Assembly (NCBI GenBank): GCA_964035545.1
Contig: OZ037769.1
Coordinates: 5,060,429 to 5,124,428 of the forward strand
Reading direction: 5' to 3'
Source: Bugula neritina
Taxonomy: Eukaryota > Bryozoa > Gymnolaemata > Cheilostomatida > Bugulidae
DNA length: 64,000 nt
The position numbers and the translations under genes are program-made. The notes beneath the pieces are model-generated. The model did not search any database, was not told where the DNA came from, and worked only from the letters and a program-made list of their open reading frames with translations. Below, piece after piece: positions 47,589 to 63,200 of the stretch (the first letter of the stretch is position 1; the number at the start of each line of letters is the position of its first letter).

Positions 47589-50500
47589 CTGCTGGTAGTC
47601 GAATGGGCAAGTCAGTTGTTGAGCAAGTTTCAAGAGTTGCTAAATTACTTCATTAGAAAACTTTTTATATGGAGTTATCTTTCCTCAAGACAATCTGCTT
47701 TTTCTCCTTCCTTCTTAGCCACTCTGCTTTAACAATGTTTAACAAAGTAGCACACTTGTTGCTGATATTTAATTTATTTGGATTTTGCTTTTTCTATATA
47801 CCCAGCATATTTTGATTACTCATTGAAAGACAACTCTAAACAACTGAAAAACCGGCCAAAATTGTAGATCCTCATTTTTCCACCTGTCCAATTTGTATTG
47901 CACTTTGTCTTATGATGGCTGCTGCTAATACAAGGCAGGTAATCATTGGTGCCTGCAGAATGCTATATAATTTTTGACATTTCGGTTTTAATTTACTATC
48001 ACCTGTCAGCCTTTGTCACAGCCAATAGTTATTATAACTGACATTTGCCATTCCTTGCCAACACCTGCCTCTATATGTCTTTTTATATGGGAAATATTCA
48101 TGTTGGAAGTTCCTATTGTCATTAACTTTTTATATTCTATTCTCAATTTTGGTATTTTTAGCACAGTAAATGAAAGGACTGGCAGGGAATTTTAGATAAT
48201 TTACTATTTTTTGTTATTTTTCATGTGTTTTCTTATGCTAAAGACACATGATTTGTTTTGTTTACTTGAATAATTATACTGTGTACAGAATCTCAAATTG
48301 TTACTAAAATACAAATAAGAATAAATTATATTATTTATAAAATGCAAAGGGCAAACATCTTGAGTATCATGGATTAAATTTCCACATTTTAGTGCCTTTT
48401 CTTTCTGAACTTGTGTTATTTTTTCTGCTTAAACAGTTTTGTCAACATTCATAGCATAAGCCAGTATGATGAGAAAGCCTTTCTAAATTCATTTGCATTT
48501 GACACTAATTTTGTTAAACTACCCGCATGGATTTTTACTTCGCTAAACGTGCATGCAAATAGCAACTAAATAGTATTTTCCCTGCACTCTACCACACAGA
48601 AAAAGCTGCAATAGTATCTTATAGGTTTCCCATGGTATGAAATATGATACATGTTTTAATGAGCTTTATATTAGCTTTATGAGCACAATTAGGTAACTTC
48701 CATGTTTGAGGTATAGTATTTAAATGGGTAGAATGTTGAAAGTCGAGACTTGCAAATATCTATTACAGGTGTGAGCCTAGAATCACCTGCTATCTAGTGT
48801 CTACATATGTATAAGTATAATTGAGTTATTTAAATCATAAGTTGATGGTTTCCTTATCATATTTTTAGTCATAACTTTCCTTTATGTCAGATCTTCTGAA
48901 TCATACAACCACCTGCTGCTGGGTGTGTAATATGTTACAACTATTATATCTATTTAATCATGCTATCTAATATATTGCAAAATGTAGGTGCATTGTAAGT
49001 TTGTGTTCATTATTTAGTGCTCTCTCCATATCTCACGAAATTCTACAGGTCACAAAAAGGGCTTGAACCCTCCTCGATTTGTGGCTTATGTATGTGTGTA
49101 TGGGGACAAAATGGTCAAATTTGACAGATCCTGTGAGTTAATTCTGGTATTCTACTATGTCACAAATTGAGGTTTCGGACCTCATTTTAGTAAGATACGA
49201 AGGGACCGCTGTGCTATAACATGTAACATATAATATATTTTATGATCTCAACTAGACCGGAATGAGACTAAAAAAAAAATGCTGACATGTGAAACTGACT
49301 GTTAATACTGACACATGAACTGGCTGCTTGCAGGTGCTTGATCATATACTTATAGACATGCACCCTATCAGCTTCTCAGTAGCAACAGATGCTTTGTAAC
49401 AGCTGTATAGCAGAACTCTATTACAAATCAAATTTAAAATAATCTGCTATCTATATTCTACTGACAAAGCTGTAGCACACTCTTATCATATGGTATACCA
49501 TATGTTGTTTCAGCGACACTGTGAATAGAGTATATGATAAAAATAGTGACTTTTTGCAAACCAAAGATAAAGGACTACAGTATCTGGCTAGTAGGGTTAT
49601 ATTTATTGAGAACTGAAGCAATGCAAATATATTTGGAAATCTACTAACTGGTGAGTCATTGTATAAATATAGAAAATATATTGTATTTACGCAACAAGCT
49701 TGGCATAGTTCATCAGTTTACACATGCTACTGAATAGCCTGTCAGGACAAAGCAGGTGCTAGTTGGTCATTCTGAAAGTTACCAATTCACAAGAATGGCT
49801 GGAAATTTAACTAATTTGGCTTTGATCAGTGATTGATGTGAGTTTGAGGCAGAGCAGTAATTATTATCTGACTCTTTTTAGAAAACCATTCGTTTTTTTT
49901 GGGGGGGGGGGGAGTTTAATAATAGCAAACTTAACTGTTTTTATAATCGGCAAGTTTCCATGCTTCCTACAAAACTTTCTCCAATCTTTACATCAACTAC
50001 TGTATTGTAAAACTATATTTGTTCACCATGCCATGCCATACATAGGCTACTGAAAAACAAAAAGTAGCCAAATGTGTAAAGTCAATAAAACAATAAAGCA
50101 ATATTTGGAAGTAAATTCACCTTTGGTCTAGTCAACTAGAATATAATTGTAATAAAACTAGTTTACAGTTCTTAAATCAGAATCAAAGATGGTCAATGTG
50201 TATAATATATCAGCTAGGGTATATTAAACATCTAAAGCAGTATTGGTGACAATTAGTTGGCATGTAAACTAAATGTATTAATAATAATAGTCTGTGTTGG
50301 TTGCCCAGAGCAGTTCTATGACAGAATTTATATATATGTATGGATTACAAACCCTAGTCAATCAATTACTACATGCCATTCCATAGCATTAACCTAGCAG
50401 ATTAATCTTCATGACTTACAAATGCATGAATTAGATTTGTTTCATATAATATGACCTATTTATAAAGCATTCTATGATAATATCTTTAAATTTGCCCTTC

Positions 50501-52374
50501 TTATCCATCTTGCCTGTAGCTTGACTTGCCCTGCTTGCTAGAACTTCTGTTTAGAGATTAAGGCATTCATTGGAATAAATTGTATAGATTTCACATAATA
50601 GCAATCCATAGATCTAAAAAATTATATAATGATAGCTTTTGCTGGGCACAATTCCAAATCTTATGCCTCACGGCACCTAGATATGCTAGAGGTGATGATT
50701 TTCTAGCTCCTTATTTAAAAGCCACCATGTTAGCTATTCTTTCCAAAAGCCATTTTATATAACCAAAAGAAACTGTATCTTTTTGAGAAGGCAATTGTTA
50801 TTACAGAAATAGTAAGAGATTTTGGTAAATGTGGATTAGTTAAGGCAGCAGATAAAAAAATTAAAGTTCTTCAAATATTAAATATCTGCCTTTAACACTA
50901 GCTGCTATATATACTATATGTTTAGACTTTAGAGTAGTTATTGCCTAACTGTAACACATATACTAACATTTATTTTACTAACCAAATTTTTTGTAGAAAG
51001 ATTATTTTAAATATGCATGCCACAAACCTTATTGGGCTGACTACCAAGGAAGTAGCAATTATGGGCCAATTGAATCATCTCCATTTATAGTAGGTACTAG
51101 TTACTGGCAGCAAATGCCTTTCTTGTATAACAAAGTGTCACCAATTGTAGCTAAGAAGTTAAAACTTTAAAATGGTGGTCAAATTAGGTGCAGTAATGTA
51201 AGAACTTTCAACAAAATGTTATTTAATAAAGATATTTCTTCAAATAGCTCCATTACTGCCCCTAACTGGAATTAATAATTTTAGCTGGCTCCTCGGGAGT
51301 TATCTTCTATCGTTCAAGCTAGTTGAGTAGTCTGGTACACATGACATACTTCCCGGAACGTCAAACTTGAGATACCAGCAGCTTACAAACTGGTAAAATA
51401 TGATGCATGAGGAAGATTACTGCTATGTTCCTCAATTTACCTCTGTAGCCCTTCATAATATGATGACAATCGTCTCATTCTATTGGCTACTTTACATGCC
51501 TACACATGCTGATAGGACTCGGCCAACTGAGTTTGCTACCAGGAATAACATGGTGAATTATGCAATTATTACTGTTTTTCTCATCGATGTGTAAACATCA
51601 CCAAATTTAGAGAATTTTCTAGCTTTATTTCTTGCTTTTCACTCTGGTTATCGAGGGTTGAACATATCAAACCCAGTGATTCAAGATGGAACTTATACTA
51701 AATTTGTAGTTGAATCACTCTTAGCTAATGGATGAATCATTTATGGAAAATCAAAAGTGAAACTCTGTATGCATTTCGAGTATAAACTTCCTCGTGACAT
51801 TTCATTTCTTTTTTTAATATCTAGGAATATTGCCAGCTCTCTGTTGCAACTCTACATTCAGAAAAGTACATTCTACATACTTCTTACACCTTTATGTGCT
51901 AAGCTAAGCTGTAAATTGCCTTAGCAGCTCTAAAAAGCCCCAAAGGCTTCTTATTATTGTGGGTAAACTAAGTTAGTATGATAACTCACTTCCTGTGTAG
52001 CGAATCAATAATATGTAAGAGTACCGCACCACTCATAGTGTACACGGAAAGCGAATTCTTGTATTTTACTGTTTACTTTTTACTTTGTCATTTAGTAAGT
52101 ATATAGTTCTGCAGATATCAAAATGGTATGCTTGAGTGATCCTACTGTTGAAATTAAATGACTTTGTTACATGTATATTGTTAGAATCTACAAGATATAA
52201 TTATAAATTAAAACACATTTGATTTTATAGTACATATTAAGGTATTGCTTATTAATCAATAAAGACAAGTAATCATTGTATTCATGCCTAGCTATTATTT
52301 ACCTTAGAGTAACAGTACCTATTACTATACTTTATATTTTTAATATTTCAGTATTGTGTAACACGTGCAACCTT

Positions 52375-52452
52375 ATTCTTACTGTATACTTACACCTACC
52401 ATATTATTGTATACTTACACCTATCATATTATTGTATACTTACACCTACCAT
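52375..52452. repeat. 26-bp tandem repeat, three copies
   Basis: Unit: GTATACTTACACCTACCATA plus TTATT. Nearly identical copies. Confidence 0.85.
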
Positions 52453-55449
52453 ATTATTTATATCCCTAATATGAAACTTGCAACTTGAATTTTTGTAAAT
52501 ATCTCATAAATTTATTATTTGTATCTACAAATTGAAGGTAAGAATGATTGATAACATTTTATAACTGTCATGATGTATGTATAACTAATGAGCAGATGAA
52601 GATATATTTCATTTTTATCTTCAACGCTGCTTGAAAATTGAATGCTGTTAAGAGATGCTACCCATCTTTGTGAGTGCCTCTGTCACTTTTACCACAACAT
52701 TTGGTGACACACTTTGGGGTGACATGGCATACAAGTTAAGGTGACCTGATGCAACACATGCTATTATCTTGTAAGATGACATGACAAGTGGCACAAGGTG
52801 CTTGATAGCAGTAGTTGACCAGATGATCTAGCTTAGATACTGGCAACAACTGAACTTATCTGTAGATAACTTGACATCTAAGTAGAATTTGTATGCAATG
52901 GTCTGAACAGAAAGGTGAAATATCTAGCAGTTAACAGACCCTCTCTTTGCTTGCATCTCCTTCAGAAATAATTACAGTTGTCTTTGTCAACAAATTTCTA
53001 TACACCCTTTCAGACTCTTAAGTATAAAGAAAATAGGCTTGTGATAAAGTGGTCACGTATGACAACACTCCTCTAGTAAAAACTTCAATATTTGGTTTCT
53101 GAATCTATTGTTATTTATTGTTCAGAAATCTCCTTCTGTGTGGATCCGTGTGCACATCATGTGATTAACAAGTACTTTTTGCTTCCCAGTCTTTGTTTTT
53201 AAAATGTCTATAGAATTAATTGCAACCTCAGCAAACACAGATCACAAAAACAAAATTACGGGTATGACCATTCTAAACCTTGAATATTGCTTACAATTTA
53301 AATTTATGCAAAAATTGTATTTATTCGTTTTACATCAACCAACTATACAGATTATAATAAATAATATGAAAAAATTATTTAAAAATAACCAGCAATGCAT
53401 ATTTTCAAAAAAAGATGCTTCATGGCATTTGTGGTATGAAGTTTAAATTATTATGCAATTATATTGAAATTTAATTACTTTTGAATTTATGTATTTTCAA
53501 TGAAGTAGTAAGGCTTGTGAGTAATTAAAAAGCATTTTTGCTCTAGCTAGAGATATAAAATGCTTGGCTGTATTGTAGTTCATGGTGTTGAATTGCATAA
53601 CAATTGTTGAACTTATGCAATTAATTAACATTGTCAATCAGATCTAAGCAAGGCTTCTATTTACAAGCATTCAATCACTGCTTTAAATCAATACTGAAAG
53701 GTATTAATAGCAAATCATACGTAGTCTGGGTTCATGCAATAATTCACCATCAAACCATAAACTATCATACCGAGTATATTAAATACTTAGAGCAAAGGCT
53801 AATAATTTTGCTATTCATTGGTTGGTCAGTCAGAAGTGTAGCAACTCTATACCCACTTATCATGTTGAATGAATTACATCAACTTATTTGAATACAACTA
53901 TTTTCAGATTGGCTTTCATTACCACGAGATATCGGATTGACAAAGGATTTATCTACTGACTCAGTGAGCATTCATTTTTCTGCATCTCCTTAAGTAAATC
54001 AGTGGGAGTCAGCGATGTGAAGGAAAGACAGGCGGCTATACTAACCACATGAACGTGTAACAGCAGCCTGGTAAATGCCAACCCGAAAGATACTGCAAAC
54101 TGTAAGGATTAAACTACATTATAGAGAAGAACTGCACTGGCTAGCATGAGCTATTCAACGGCGGTTCTATCTAGAGAATCAGTTATTGGATAATACTATT
54201 AGAGTAGCAGCAATATGGCTGCTCTCTGCTGGTAAGTTTCTTAGAGTAACTCCGTGTTTGTTCCTTGATGTACTTGTAGATACAGGGTTTATTTCTAAGT
54301 TGAAAAAAAAGAAAACTTGATAAATGTATTGGGGGTTTCGAACATGTGAGAAATTTAATATTTACTTGTTTTCCCAAGTAAGTAGTTTAAGTGAAACATT
54401 TTTCTAGGAATAAATGACACCATCAGCTCAACAACCTCTTCCAACTGATTACACACATTGTAGAGATCAATTTGGTTTGTTCGCTGAACAATTTTTAAAA
54501 TAATTTCAGCTATTCAATTTTATATATAGGAACTATTCTTTATATTTACTGCATTTGTCAAACGATATAACCATCAAATGTGCTCAAGTTTGCTGGTTTC
54601 AGACAATATTCTTATAAATAGGTTAAAAGTAATTCAGCACTGCTTGTATGCAGACAATTTCAACCAAACCTTTGACTTTTTGAGGAAGTTCTGACGTGTG
54701 GATAGCTTATATATAGAAAAGCTCAGGTTTATAGCTTATATTTGGAGAGGTTCAAGTAAATAGGTTTATTAACTCTTAGGTTTATATATAGCTGAGTTAG
54801 TCCTGTTAATATTTTCCTCCTTGTAATGGGTGATATTTCTTGGCTAGACTGTATAGAATTTCTAAAAATACTCTTTCAATGGTCAATGGGGAAATTACAC
54901 AAGTACTAAACATATTATTTATAAGGAAAGAGTTGTATGTAAATTTGTATTGTAAATTGTGGTTATGTAACAATTCAGGCAGACCAACAACATATTATAC
55001 TAATTGAGTAACAGCTGGTGATATTGACAATAGATTTTCTCTAGCAAGAATAATACTACACCTAAATTACCCTGTTCCAATCTCTATTCCCACCTTAATG
55101 CTACATAGTTTAGGCTAATTTTGATTTCAAAGACAATTGCCTTCCTTTACAGACAATACTACACATTGCTGCCACAGCAAAAGCTAAATTGCGAGCCTCG
55201 TCTAGACTGAATCAACTTCAAAGGCTACTTTAGTGATGTTACTACATCCAGTGTAGAACATGGGTTACTAACAGCATATTATTTACTATTGAAAAGTTGA
55301 TTAGTGTTTTGCTTTAATCAATATTATGCAAGCTGAACTTTTAGTCTGGGTAGAAGTCCATGACAGCGACAGCGCTGACTTCACAGCTGACTAGTTTCTG
55401 AATTCACACATTGCACAGTCATGCAGTAGTATTCATACACAGCTTGTAG

Positions 55450-55640
55450 ATTGAATCAGCATAAGGGTGGGTCTAGCTGTTAGCTGTTAAATAGATAGCC
55501 TAGGATACTCAGGTCATGGGGTTAAATCCCCGGCAAGGTTAGTGGTGGTGCCCGTAGTGATGAGTTTGCCCAGTGGTCCCTGTGGTGTAATGCTTGCAAG
55601 CCAGAGGTCTCGGGTTGATTCCCAGTAGGGGGGCAATTAT
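55450..55640 (+). mobile_element. Two tandem tRNA-like SINE heads
   Basis: Two segments each carry a B-box-like motif: GGTTAAATCCCCGGC near 55511-55526, and GGTTGATTCCC near 55613-55624 preceded by CCTGTGGTGTAATGCTTGC. Neither folds as a full tRNA by eye. The GGAAGGGCATC body of the other SINE family is missing, so this is a different or damaged family. Confidence 0.45.
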
Positions 55641-56066
55641 TTTTTAGTGCCAAAAGACATCTAAAGTAGAAATACTCTTACCATGTTGCTATCATGATAA
55701 GAACTACAGCCCATCTGGAATTCTCTCAGGGTGGAAAATTTAGGCAACACAAAGTTTATATGTAACAATACAAGGAAAAGTCTGTATAATACGTTTCCAA
55801 AAACTAGTGACTGAAATTCTGTTTCTATAGCCTTTGTGCATTTTATACCTTTGATCATAACAGAAAACAACTTATTAGATGAAATACTATGCCAAACTGT
55901 ACATCACTTTTGATGAAACTGTAATAACTGCCAAAATAGTTGACAGTACTGAAGGTAAAGGTGAGACATAAACTAGAGTGTGACATTATTAATCACCCAA
56001 AACATGGCAGGTTATTCCAGTCATATAATACTACAAATACTTCAAAATTATACCATTGGATCTATC

Positions 56067-56099
56067 ACCTTCACCACCTTCACCACCTTCACCACCTGT
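56067..56099. repeat. (TTCACCACC)n short repeat
   Basis: Three to four copies of a 9-bp unit. Confidence 0.85.
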
Positions 56100-57887
56100 A
56101 CCATGATACTGCTCCAATTACAGAACCTCTATCAAATAGCAGTAGGAAGCTGGTTCTACTAAATTCCAGGGTTTGGGCTGAATGAAGGCTCATTAAAACA
56201 GGGTTCACATTAAAGTGATGTTTTTTTCCTACTAAGGCGCAGTTCCTCTTTCTTGGTACAAGGTTCAAGTTACAAAGGGTGTACATAATGTATGTAAATA
56301 TGAAATGAATGTACTCAGCATGTACCAAAAGACTGTAAGAGAAAGTAAATACTAGACCATCATTTTATTTAATAAATAAAACAAATTTTTAGAACTAATT
56401 ACTTTTGAAAGATAATGTAGGGTTGTAGGTATTAGTTTGGATGGAGAGAAAATTTGTGTACAAATTACATTTTCGTTTTATTATTGACAGCACATGGCTG
56501 TAAAAACACACAAAGCAGCAGACTTTAAAGTTGTTTTGTTTCCGAAAGGGACAACAGCTATATTGGTGGTCTACTATTATCTTTAGCCAAAAGTGCAAAC
56601 CCATTTCAGGAGGGCAACTGTAAAGTGTTAAAAATATTCAGTGATTTCACCATAACCCAGTGACTGTTAGAGGAAAGTAAACGCAGTTGAAGTAAAGGTT
56701 GGCCTTAAAAGATAGTCTAAGATGTTTGTTTAAGCTTGTAAATCCTAGGTTGATAACTTGGTTAATAGGCTGTTTGTGCTGTGCCTTCTACAGTTATGTG
56801 TAGTAGGACTTTTATCTTGTCGATGTTTTGCTGGTAGTAAACAAACTAATTCTCGTTTATCTGGGAGTGCACCAATGCTACTCCTTGTATCATCTTACTT
56901 TTATTATAGAACAATTAGTTATACTCTGAAGAATATTATAAAATATGCTTTAAAAATTATATCTAAATAATGTGCGTAAAAGTCTATAAAAAGAAAATGA
57001 CTATGCTATTTATTACAACACCTGCTTTCTATTTTGAATGGGCACCAGCATAACAATTTCTTAAAAGTCCGAAATATTTTATAGCAATTAGTATTGGAGT
57101 ATACAAAGCCATTGAAGTCTGTACTATCCATGGACAAAGGAAGTTTGATTAAAACTCTGTTCAGTAAACAAAAACTACTAGACTCAATTGAGACAATTAT
57201 TTTGCTCTGCCAAGTGAACACTTTTAAAAAATCTGCTTTCAGTCGTAAATACAAAAATTTCAAGTGGACTACTGAAGAATTCATGCAAACCAATATTGCT
57301 TTGAAAAGCAGTACTTGTCATACCTTAGGGACGCTCATTTTGCCATATCATTATGTAATCTATGGGAACCAAGCTTGACAACAACCTGGCATTCGGTTAC
57401 CAGTGATTCAAGAGCTTGGCTTATAGTTTAGACTCAACTGGGTATAGCCTAGACACCTGTGGGAGGACACTGACGGGCACCTGAAAAAAGAGTGAAGTGT
57501 AATATCTTTGCATCATTTCATGCTAAGTAAACACATTACTAATTTAGCCATTGTGTTTGCATATAACCCGTGTACAAGATTGTGATATCATCTCCATCGA
57601 TGCATTGCTGGCCTGTGAATGTCCTACTTCGCACTTTTGTTTACCAGCAGACTGACAAGGTTTATAGATTGCGTGCTAGTCTCTACTCAGGGCTATATGA
57701 CTATTTGAAGTAATGTTGGCAAGTTGTGACAGGTTATAAAAATGGTCTTGCATACAGATTATATTCATGCTTCAAGTCCAACCTCAGTAAATATGAATTC
57801 TATAAATAAATATACAATCATTCTAGTAATTCCAGACTCTATGCAGTTTTTTAAAATATTTTCAAAATTAATCATAATAATTTGTAG

Positions 57888-58045
57888 GTACATTGCATGT
57901 GCATTGTAGGTACATTGCAGGTAGATTGTGGGCAGATTGTAGGTAAATTATAGACCTGTATGTAGGCAGACCATAAGTAGATTGTAGGTACATTGTAGGT
58001 ATATTGTAGGGACATTGTAGGTGCATTGTAAGTGCATTGTAGTAC
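57888..58045. repeat. 10-bp minisatellite (TTGTAGGTAC type)
   Basis: About fifteen copies of CATTGTAGGT and variants (GATTGTAGGT, CATTGCAGGT). Confidence 0.88.
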
Positions 58046-60237
58046 TGTAAAAAGAAAGTTATGTTCAGGTGTGCTCATACCCTTATTTAGTCTGTGGTAC
58101 AATCCTGAAAGTGATTTAAACAGAATCAACAATAAACCTTACATCTGCATGCTCAATTTAACACACTAATTGTAATGATTTTATCTTGTATCTTTCAACT
58201 ACACTTAGAGGAGGTTTTTAATTGGTTAATTTGAGATTTCTCCTTCAGATATACAATAGGTAATTACTATGTATTAACAGTCGCAACAAAAGGAAGAAAT
58301 GTGTGGTCGGAAGAAATTAAAAACACATTTACACATCTAAAGTTCAAGCGTGTGACCTTAAACTATTTTTATGAACTGTTTCATGTGACTGCACTTTTGG
58401 TAAAAAAATATCATTCATTTGTAAACTATATTGATATAAAGCAATTACACAGGCAGTAAAATAGCTGCCTAATCAAAATACTGAATATGTTTTCATTATT
58501 GAATAATTTAATTACAGGTAAGAATTAGTTGTGTAGAATCATGCAGCCTGAGAAGAATTTTCACTCAAATTGATTAACTTTCTGTAAAATATTTCCATAT
58601 TTGTTTTTACTAGATGCTAGGTGAGGCTTAGCAGGGTGCCTCAAGTGTAACAACAAACTACTTTTCAAATTGACTGAACTTAAAGCACTCCGGCGCCAGA
58701 GGCTTCTGCAATTAAAGTAGAAATGCAAATCCTAGTTGATGTGTTACACAGCTTAGTAGTGAGGCTTCAGTGTATTACGTAGATGATTCAATGTGTTTCT
58801 GTCAGAAAGACTAAAAACTAAAAAAGTACAAATTGAGCTAAGATTAAATTAGATACAAACACAATATTATGATAATAGATATTCTTACATATATAATATA
58901 AATAGACAGTTTGAAAGTTGAAATATCAAGTTTTCTTTAGATTACAACACGATCTCAATAAAATTGGTCTGCAACATAAATATTGAAAGGATAGTGTTGC
59001 ATCAAAGACATGTGTTACTTGCATTTTTCGAATTCCATTGGTAATGAAAATAGTAATTCAATTAGACCCCTACATCTATTACATCTCACACCTGCAGCAC
59101 TATAAGAATGAGGTTTTATGATCAAATTTACTAGACTAAGCAACCTCATTCAGTGTCCCATTTAGCTGTAACTTGTAGCTATAGCGTGAACTATATTATT
59201 ATTGTGTTTAATATAAAGAGCAAAGTTTAGCACTAGTATCTTTGCTTTGGAGAAGAAATATTATGTTGAGACTCATGTGAGTTAAGCTTCCAGCCAAAAC
59301 TTTATGCCATTCGAAACATCTCCAAAATAGTTCACCAGAAATGATGAGCACATCACTATTCTCAAATTGAAAATTGAGTAAAATTTTAATAAACAAATTC
59401 TAAGCGCTTCACAACCAAGCGTTGTAGAATATAATTCAAATATATCAATCCGAAACGTAATTTTAATAATTTTAATAACTCAAGCCACTTTGCGTGCCTT
59501 ATTGACCAATGAAATGCATGATCACTGCAGCTTGAGCTTTTGACAGTAGCAGTTACAAAAGCCTTGCAAATATAAATCCACATATTTAGTCAGCTCTTGC
59601 TATGATTTGGCAGAGTTAAGCAGCTTTAAAGTCTACAAACAAGGTGCATAAATCAACTTATATAATGCATAGTAGACATTTTAAATTATACTTGGGTAAC
59701 TAATATTATGTAACATTAACTAGTAGCCTACATTAACAGCTAATATTTGTAAACAAATATTTTACAATTCATAGTCTCTATAGACTCTTGCACAACTATA
59801 TGTACAATGCTTAAAATGAGTTAAAAACCTTAATTTGAAGAATTACAAACTTTAAAGCTGATAATATTTTGCCAGGAAACTTCATATTCAAACTATAACA
59901 TCCAGCAATTGGTTATAGTGATTGGCAGTTTTCTACTATAAATTAAAATATCACTGCTCCAATTCAACTTTTGTGAATGAAGAAAATGAATGACTTTAGT
60001 TGTCATGACTACCAAATGTAATGAAATAAATTCATGTATTGCTGTCACCGAAAATGAAATTAAACTTTTCTTTCAACTCTATTCTCATATATTCCCAAAT
60101 AGGGCTAAGTTAGACTGTTCACTTAATGCCAATGAGCAGAACTAAATCAAATTATATAAGAAATTGTAAAACCAATTAGCATGATTCAGTAGACAAATTT
60201 CTAACACATGTTATTCTCTTGCTGATTTTAATTTCAG

Positions 60238-63200
60238 GTTCCTTTCATATGCTCTAATGATTTTGGTTGGAATCAATCAAGTTGGCTTTTCTGCTGCCGC
60301 CACTGCTGCCTTTACAATTCCTGCTAATCAATCCAACTCTACAGAGTCACCCTTAGGTCATAATAATGCAATTTCTCCCTCAGCACCACCGGCCTCTAGT
60401 AACCTGAGTGTTTCAGAGTTTGACTCCACAACTACAGTCCAACTCTCTCACTCGAGTAATACTAACATACCAAGCTCTCCAGTTACGGTGAAGACCTCCG
60501 ATATTGAATCAACTACTAGTACCATGCCTCCATCCCCTGAAAGCCATTCGAATGGCACGACTTCTACAGAAAGTTCAAATACTCAGATGCATTCTATACA
60601 CAATGCTACTACTACAGCTGCTGTGGCTACAAGAGAGGCTACAACAACTTCAACAACTACAACAGCCACAACTACTGAAGCAGCCACAACAAAAGCTACA
60701 ACTACAGCAGCCACAACAACCACAACAAAAGCTACAACTGCAGCAGCCACAACAACCACAACAAAAGCTACAACAACAACAGCTGCAACTACAGCAGCCA
60801 CAACTACTACAGCAGCCACAACAGCCACAACAAAAGCTACAACTACAGCAGCCACAACAACCACAACAAAAGCTACAACAACAACAGCTGCAATTACAGC
60901 AGCCACAACAGCCACAACAAAAGCTACAACTACAGAAGCTACAACTACTACAACAGCTACAACAACAAAAGCTACAACAACAAAAGCTACTACAACTACT
61001 ACTACACAAGCTGCTACTACTTTCACTGAAGCTACAGTGCCATCTATGACATCATCATCATCTATGACATCACCACAGCTGTCCACACAGCAACCAGCAG
61101 CCACTAATAGCTCTATCATAGCCACAAGTGAGTCAAATACATATATTGTCTGCTTTCCATCATGATTATTCTTTCTTGGTTCGCTTTGCAATCTTCTGCA
61201 ATATCTGTGCTGCAGCTTTTTCCCTTTACTAGATTCAGTGCTTGAGAAATTTATTATTTCCCAGTTTGGCATCATGTTTGTATGTGTTCTGGTTTGAGCT
61301 AAAATTTTATTTTGCAGCAATCTAATTATTTTATTGGAAACTGTTAGTTAATTTTGTATATCAATGGTAACATAGTTTTAAGGATTATCTGGGGCATATC
61401 GTTTTATACCAAACAAAATTAGTAAAAGCTCACATGTGTTATGATTTGGTCGTTGCACCGAATGCAGATTTTATTTCCCCCTTTTAATTAGACTTTCTTT
61501 TAGTCCAAGTTTATATCTTTCTGCTGCTAATATAATTTTAGCATATTATATTGCACTACAATATTCATAGGAGAGTATAATTTTACCAGCACTTTGGCAA
61601 ATTCTACAGCACAAGAGATTCCAGATAGAGCTAGTACAAACACCAATTCTGTTGCCCCTTCCTCATCTCTTAGTCCCAGCAGTCAGTTGTCAACAGCTGG
61701 GACCACACAGCAGTCCCCTGGCACTAGCATGAGATCTTCATCTGTCACAACTTTCAAAGATGGGAGTACCACATCAACCACCCCATACTATTCTATCTCC
61801 ACCCAACAGCTGAGCACCTCAACTAGTGCAAATGGCAATCATTCTCCAAGTTCCATCAGCCAAATGTTTACAGCAAACTCAACTGCTTACAAAGAGACAA
61901 ATCCTGAGACCACATCAGAAGCACTTCTGCAACCTAATACACCACTCTCTGCAGATATTAATACGACTATTACTGAAACTAGTACCAGTTCAAAAGGTAC
62001 CACTGTGATAACTGAACAAGCAAATGTAACAACACCTACTGTGGACCCCAATTCTCCTTCAACAGAAGAGAGCTTAGTAACTCAAAATTCTACAGAGCTG
62101 CCTTATACTTTGCCAGAGAATTTTACTGAGGTAGAGAATGTGACGCTAACTAAGGAGATGGTAACAACCACAGCTCCTGCATTAAACTTATCTTTTTCCT
62201 CATCAACCCCAAAACAAAGTGCTGTATCTTCCACCACAACACTACCGCTAACGCAGTCTACAACAATCATTGTTGGAAACGTTACAGCAGTGTCAAAAAG
62301 CTTCTCAACAACACTCCTAGAGTCAAATAACACAGTACCCGGTACATCTCAGGAGTTAATATCCAGTACCTTGTCCAGTGTGTGGATGCCAAGTTCAACA
62401 TCCTTCAAAGAGATAACCTCCACAACTATATCAAACACTTCATCAATTACAGAGCATAACATTTCATCTCCAACTATACTAGCAACAGTGCCAACAACAG
62501 TACCCACAACAACAACCACCACAACAGTACCCACAACAACAACCACAACAACAGTACCCACAACAACAGTACCCACAACAACAACCACAACAACAGTACC
62601 CACAACAACAACCACCACAACAATACCCACAACAACCACCACAACAATACCCACAACAACAACCACCACAACAGTACCCACCACAAAAATCACCACAGTA
62701 CCAATAACCACAACCACCACCACAACGCCAACAACAGTAACCACTACAAAGCCCACAACAACTACCACAGTATCAACAACATTACCCACAACAACAATCA
62801 CCACAGTACCCACCACAGAGTCCACAACAATCACCACAATACCAACAACAGTGCCCACCACATCACCTAGTACAATCAGTACAAAAAGCACAACCACTAC
62901 TATACCTTCAACTACTTCTGCACAAAAGCCATCTACACCAGCTACTTCTACCACTCCACACAGTTATGTGTCTTACAACCCTTCTCATAACTGGACAGGT
63001 ATTTGCAACCCTTAATTGTGCTCTTGCTTTAAGCTTCTTTATTTCTTCTCTATTATTAGCAGCTTTCTGATTATATATCTATTTTCGCTGCTTTAGCATC
63101 ATCAGTTTTTTATAATGGTTTTCGCTTGCTACAAGATTTTATTTCTTTTGGCATGATTTGCTCAGAGATAATATTTTGTGAAGTAAACTAACTCGTATAG

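Larger units (their letters stand above)
47589..60237. other. Gene desert between RXYLT1 and the mucin-like gene
   Basis: Holds the RXYLT1 3' UTR (a possible AATAAA at 48320-48325) and, near its right end, probably the promoter and a first exon of the mucin-like gene that I could not find. The remaining reading frames are short, mostly begin at TTG and lack splice or family support. It contains a 26-bp repeat (52375-52452), tRNA-like heads (55450-55640), a TTCACCACC repeat (56067-56099) and a minisatellite (57888-58045). I see no other gene. Confidence 0.6.

Noticed and set aside
55940-56185. 81-codon plus frame
   Set aside because: Crosses the TTCACCACC repeat, competes with a second overlapping frame, and has no further support.
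57094-57378. 94-codon plus frame (KYKNFKWTTEEFM region)
   Set aside because: Begins at TTG, is overlapped by an equally long minus frame, and has no family match or splice partner.
60504-61320. Gln/Leu-rich plus frame and Val/Ala- or Cys/Ser-rich minus frames
   Set aside because: Shadows of the triplet repeat. Only the Thr/Ala frame links by phase to the next exons and has a signal-peptide-like start.
62349-62954. Val-rich minus-strand open frame
   Set aside because: Complement of the Val-Pro-Thr repeat; no splice or start support.
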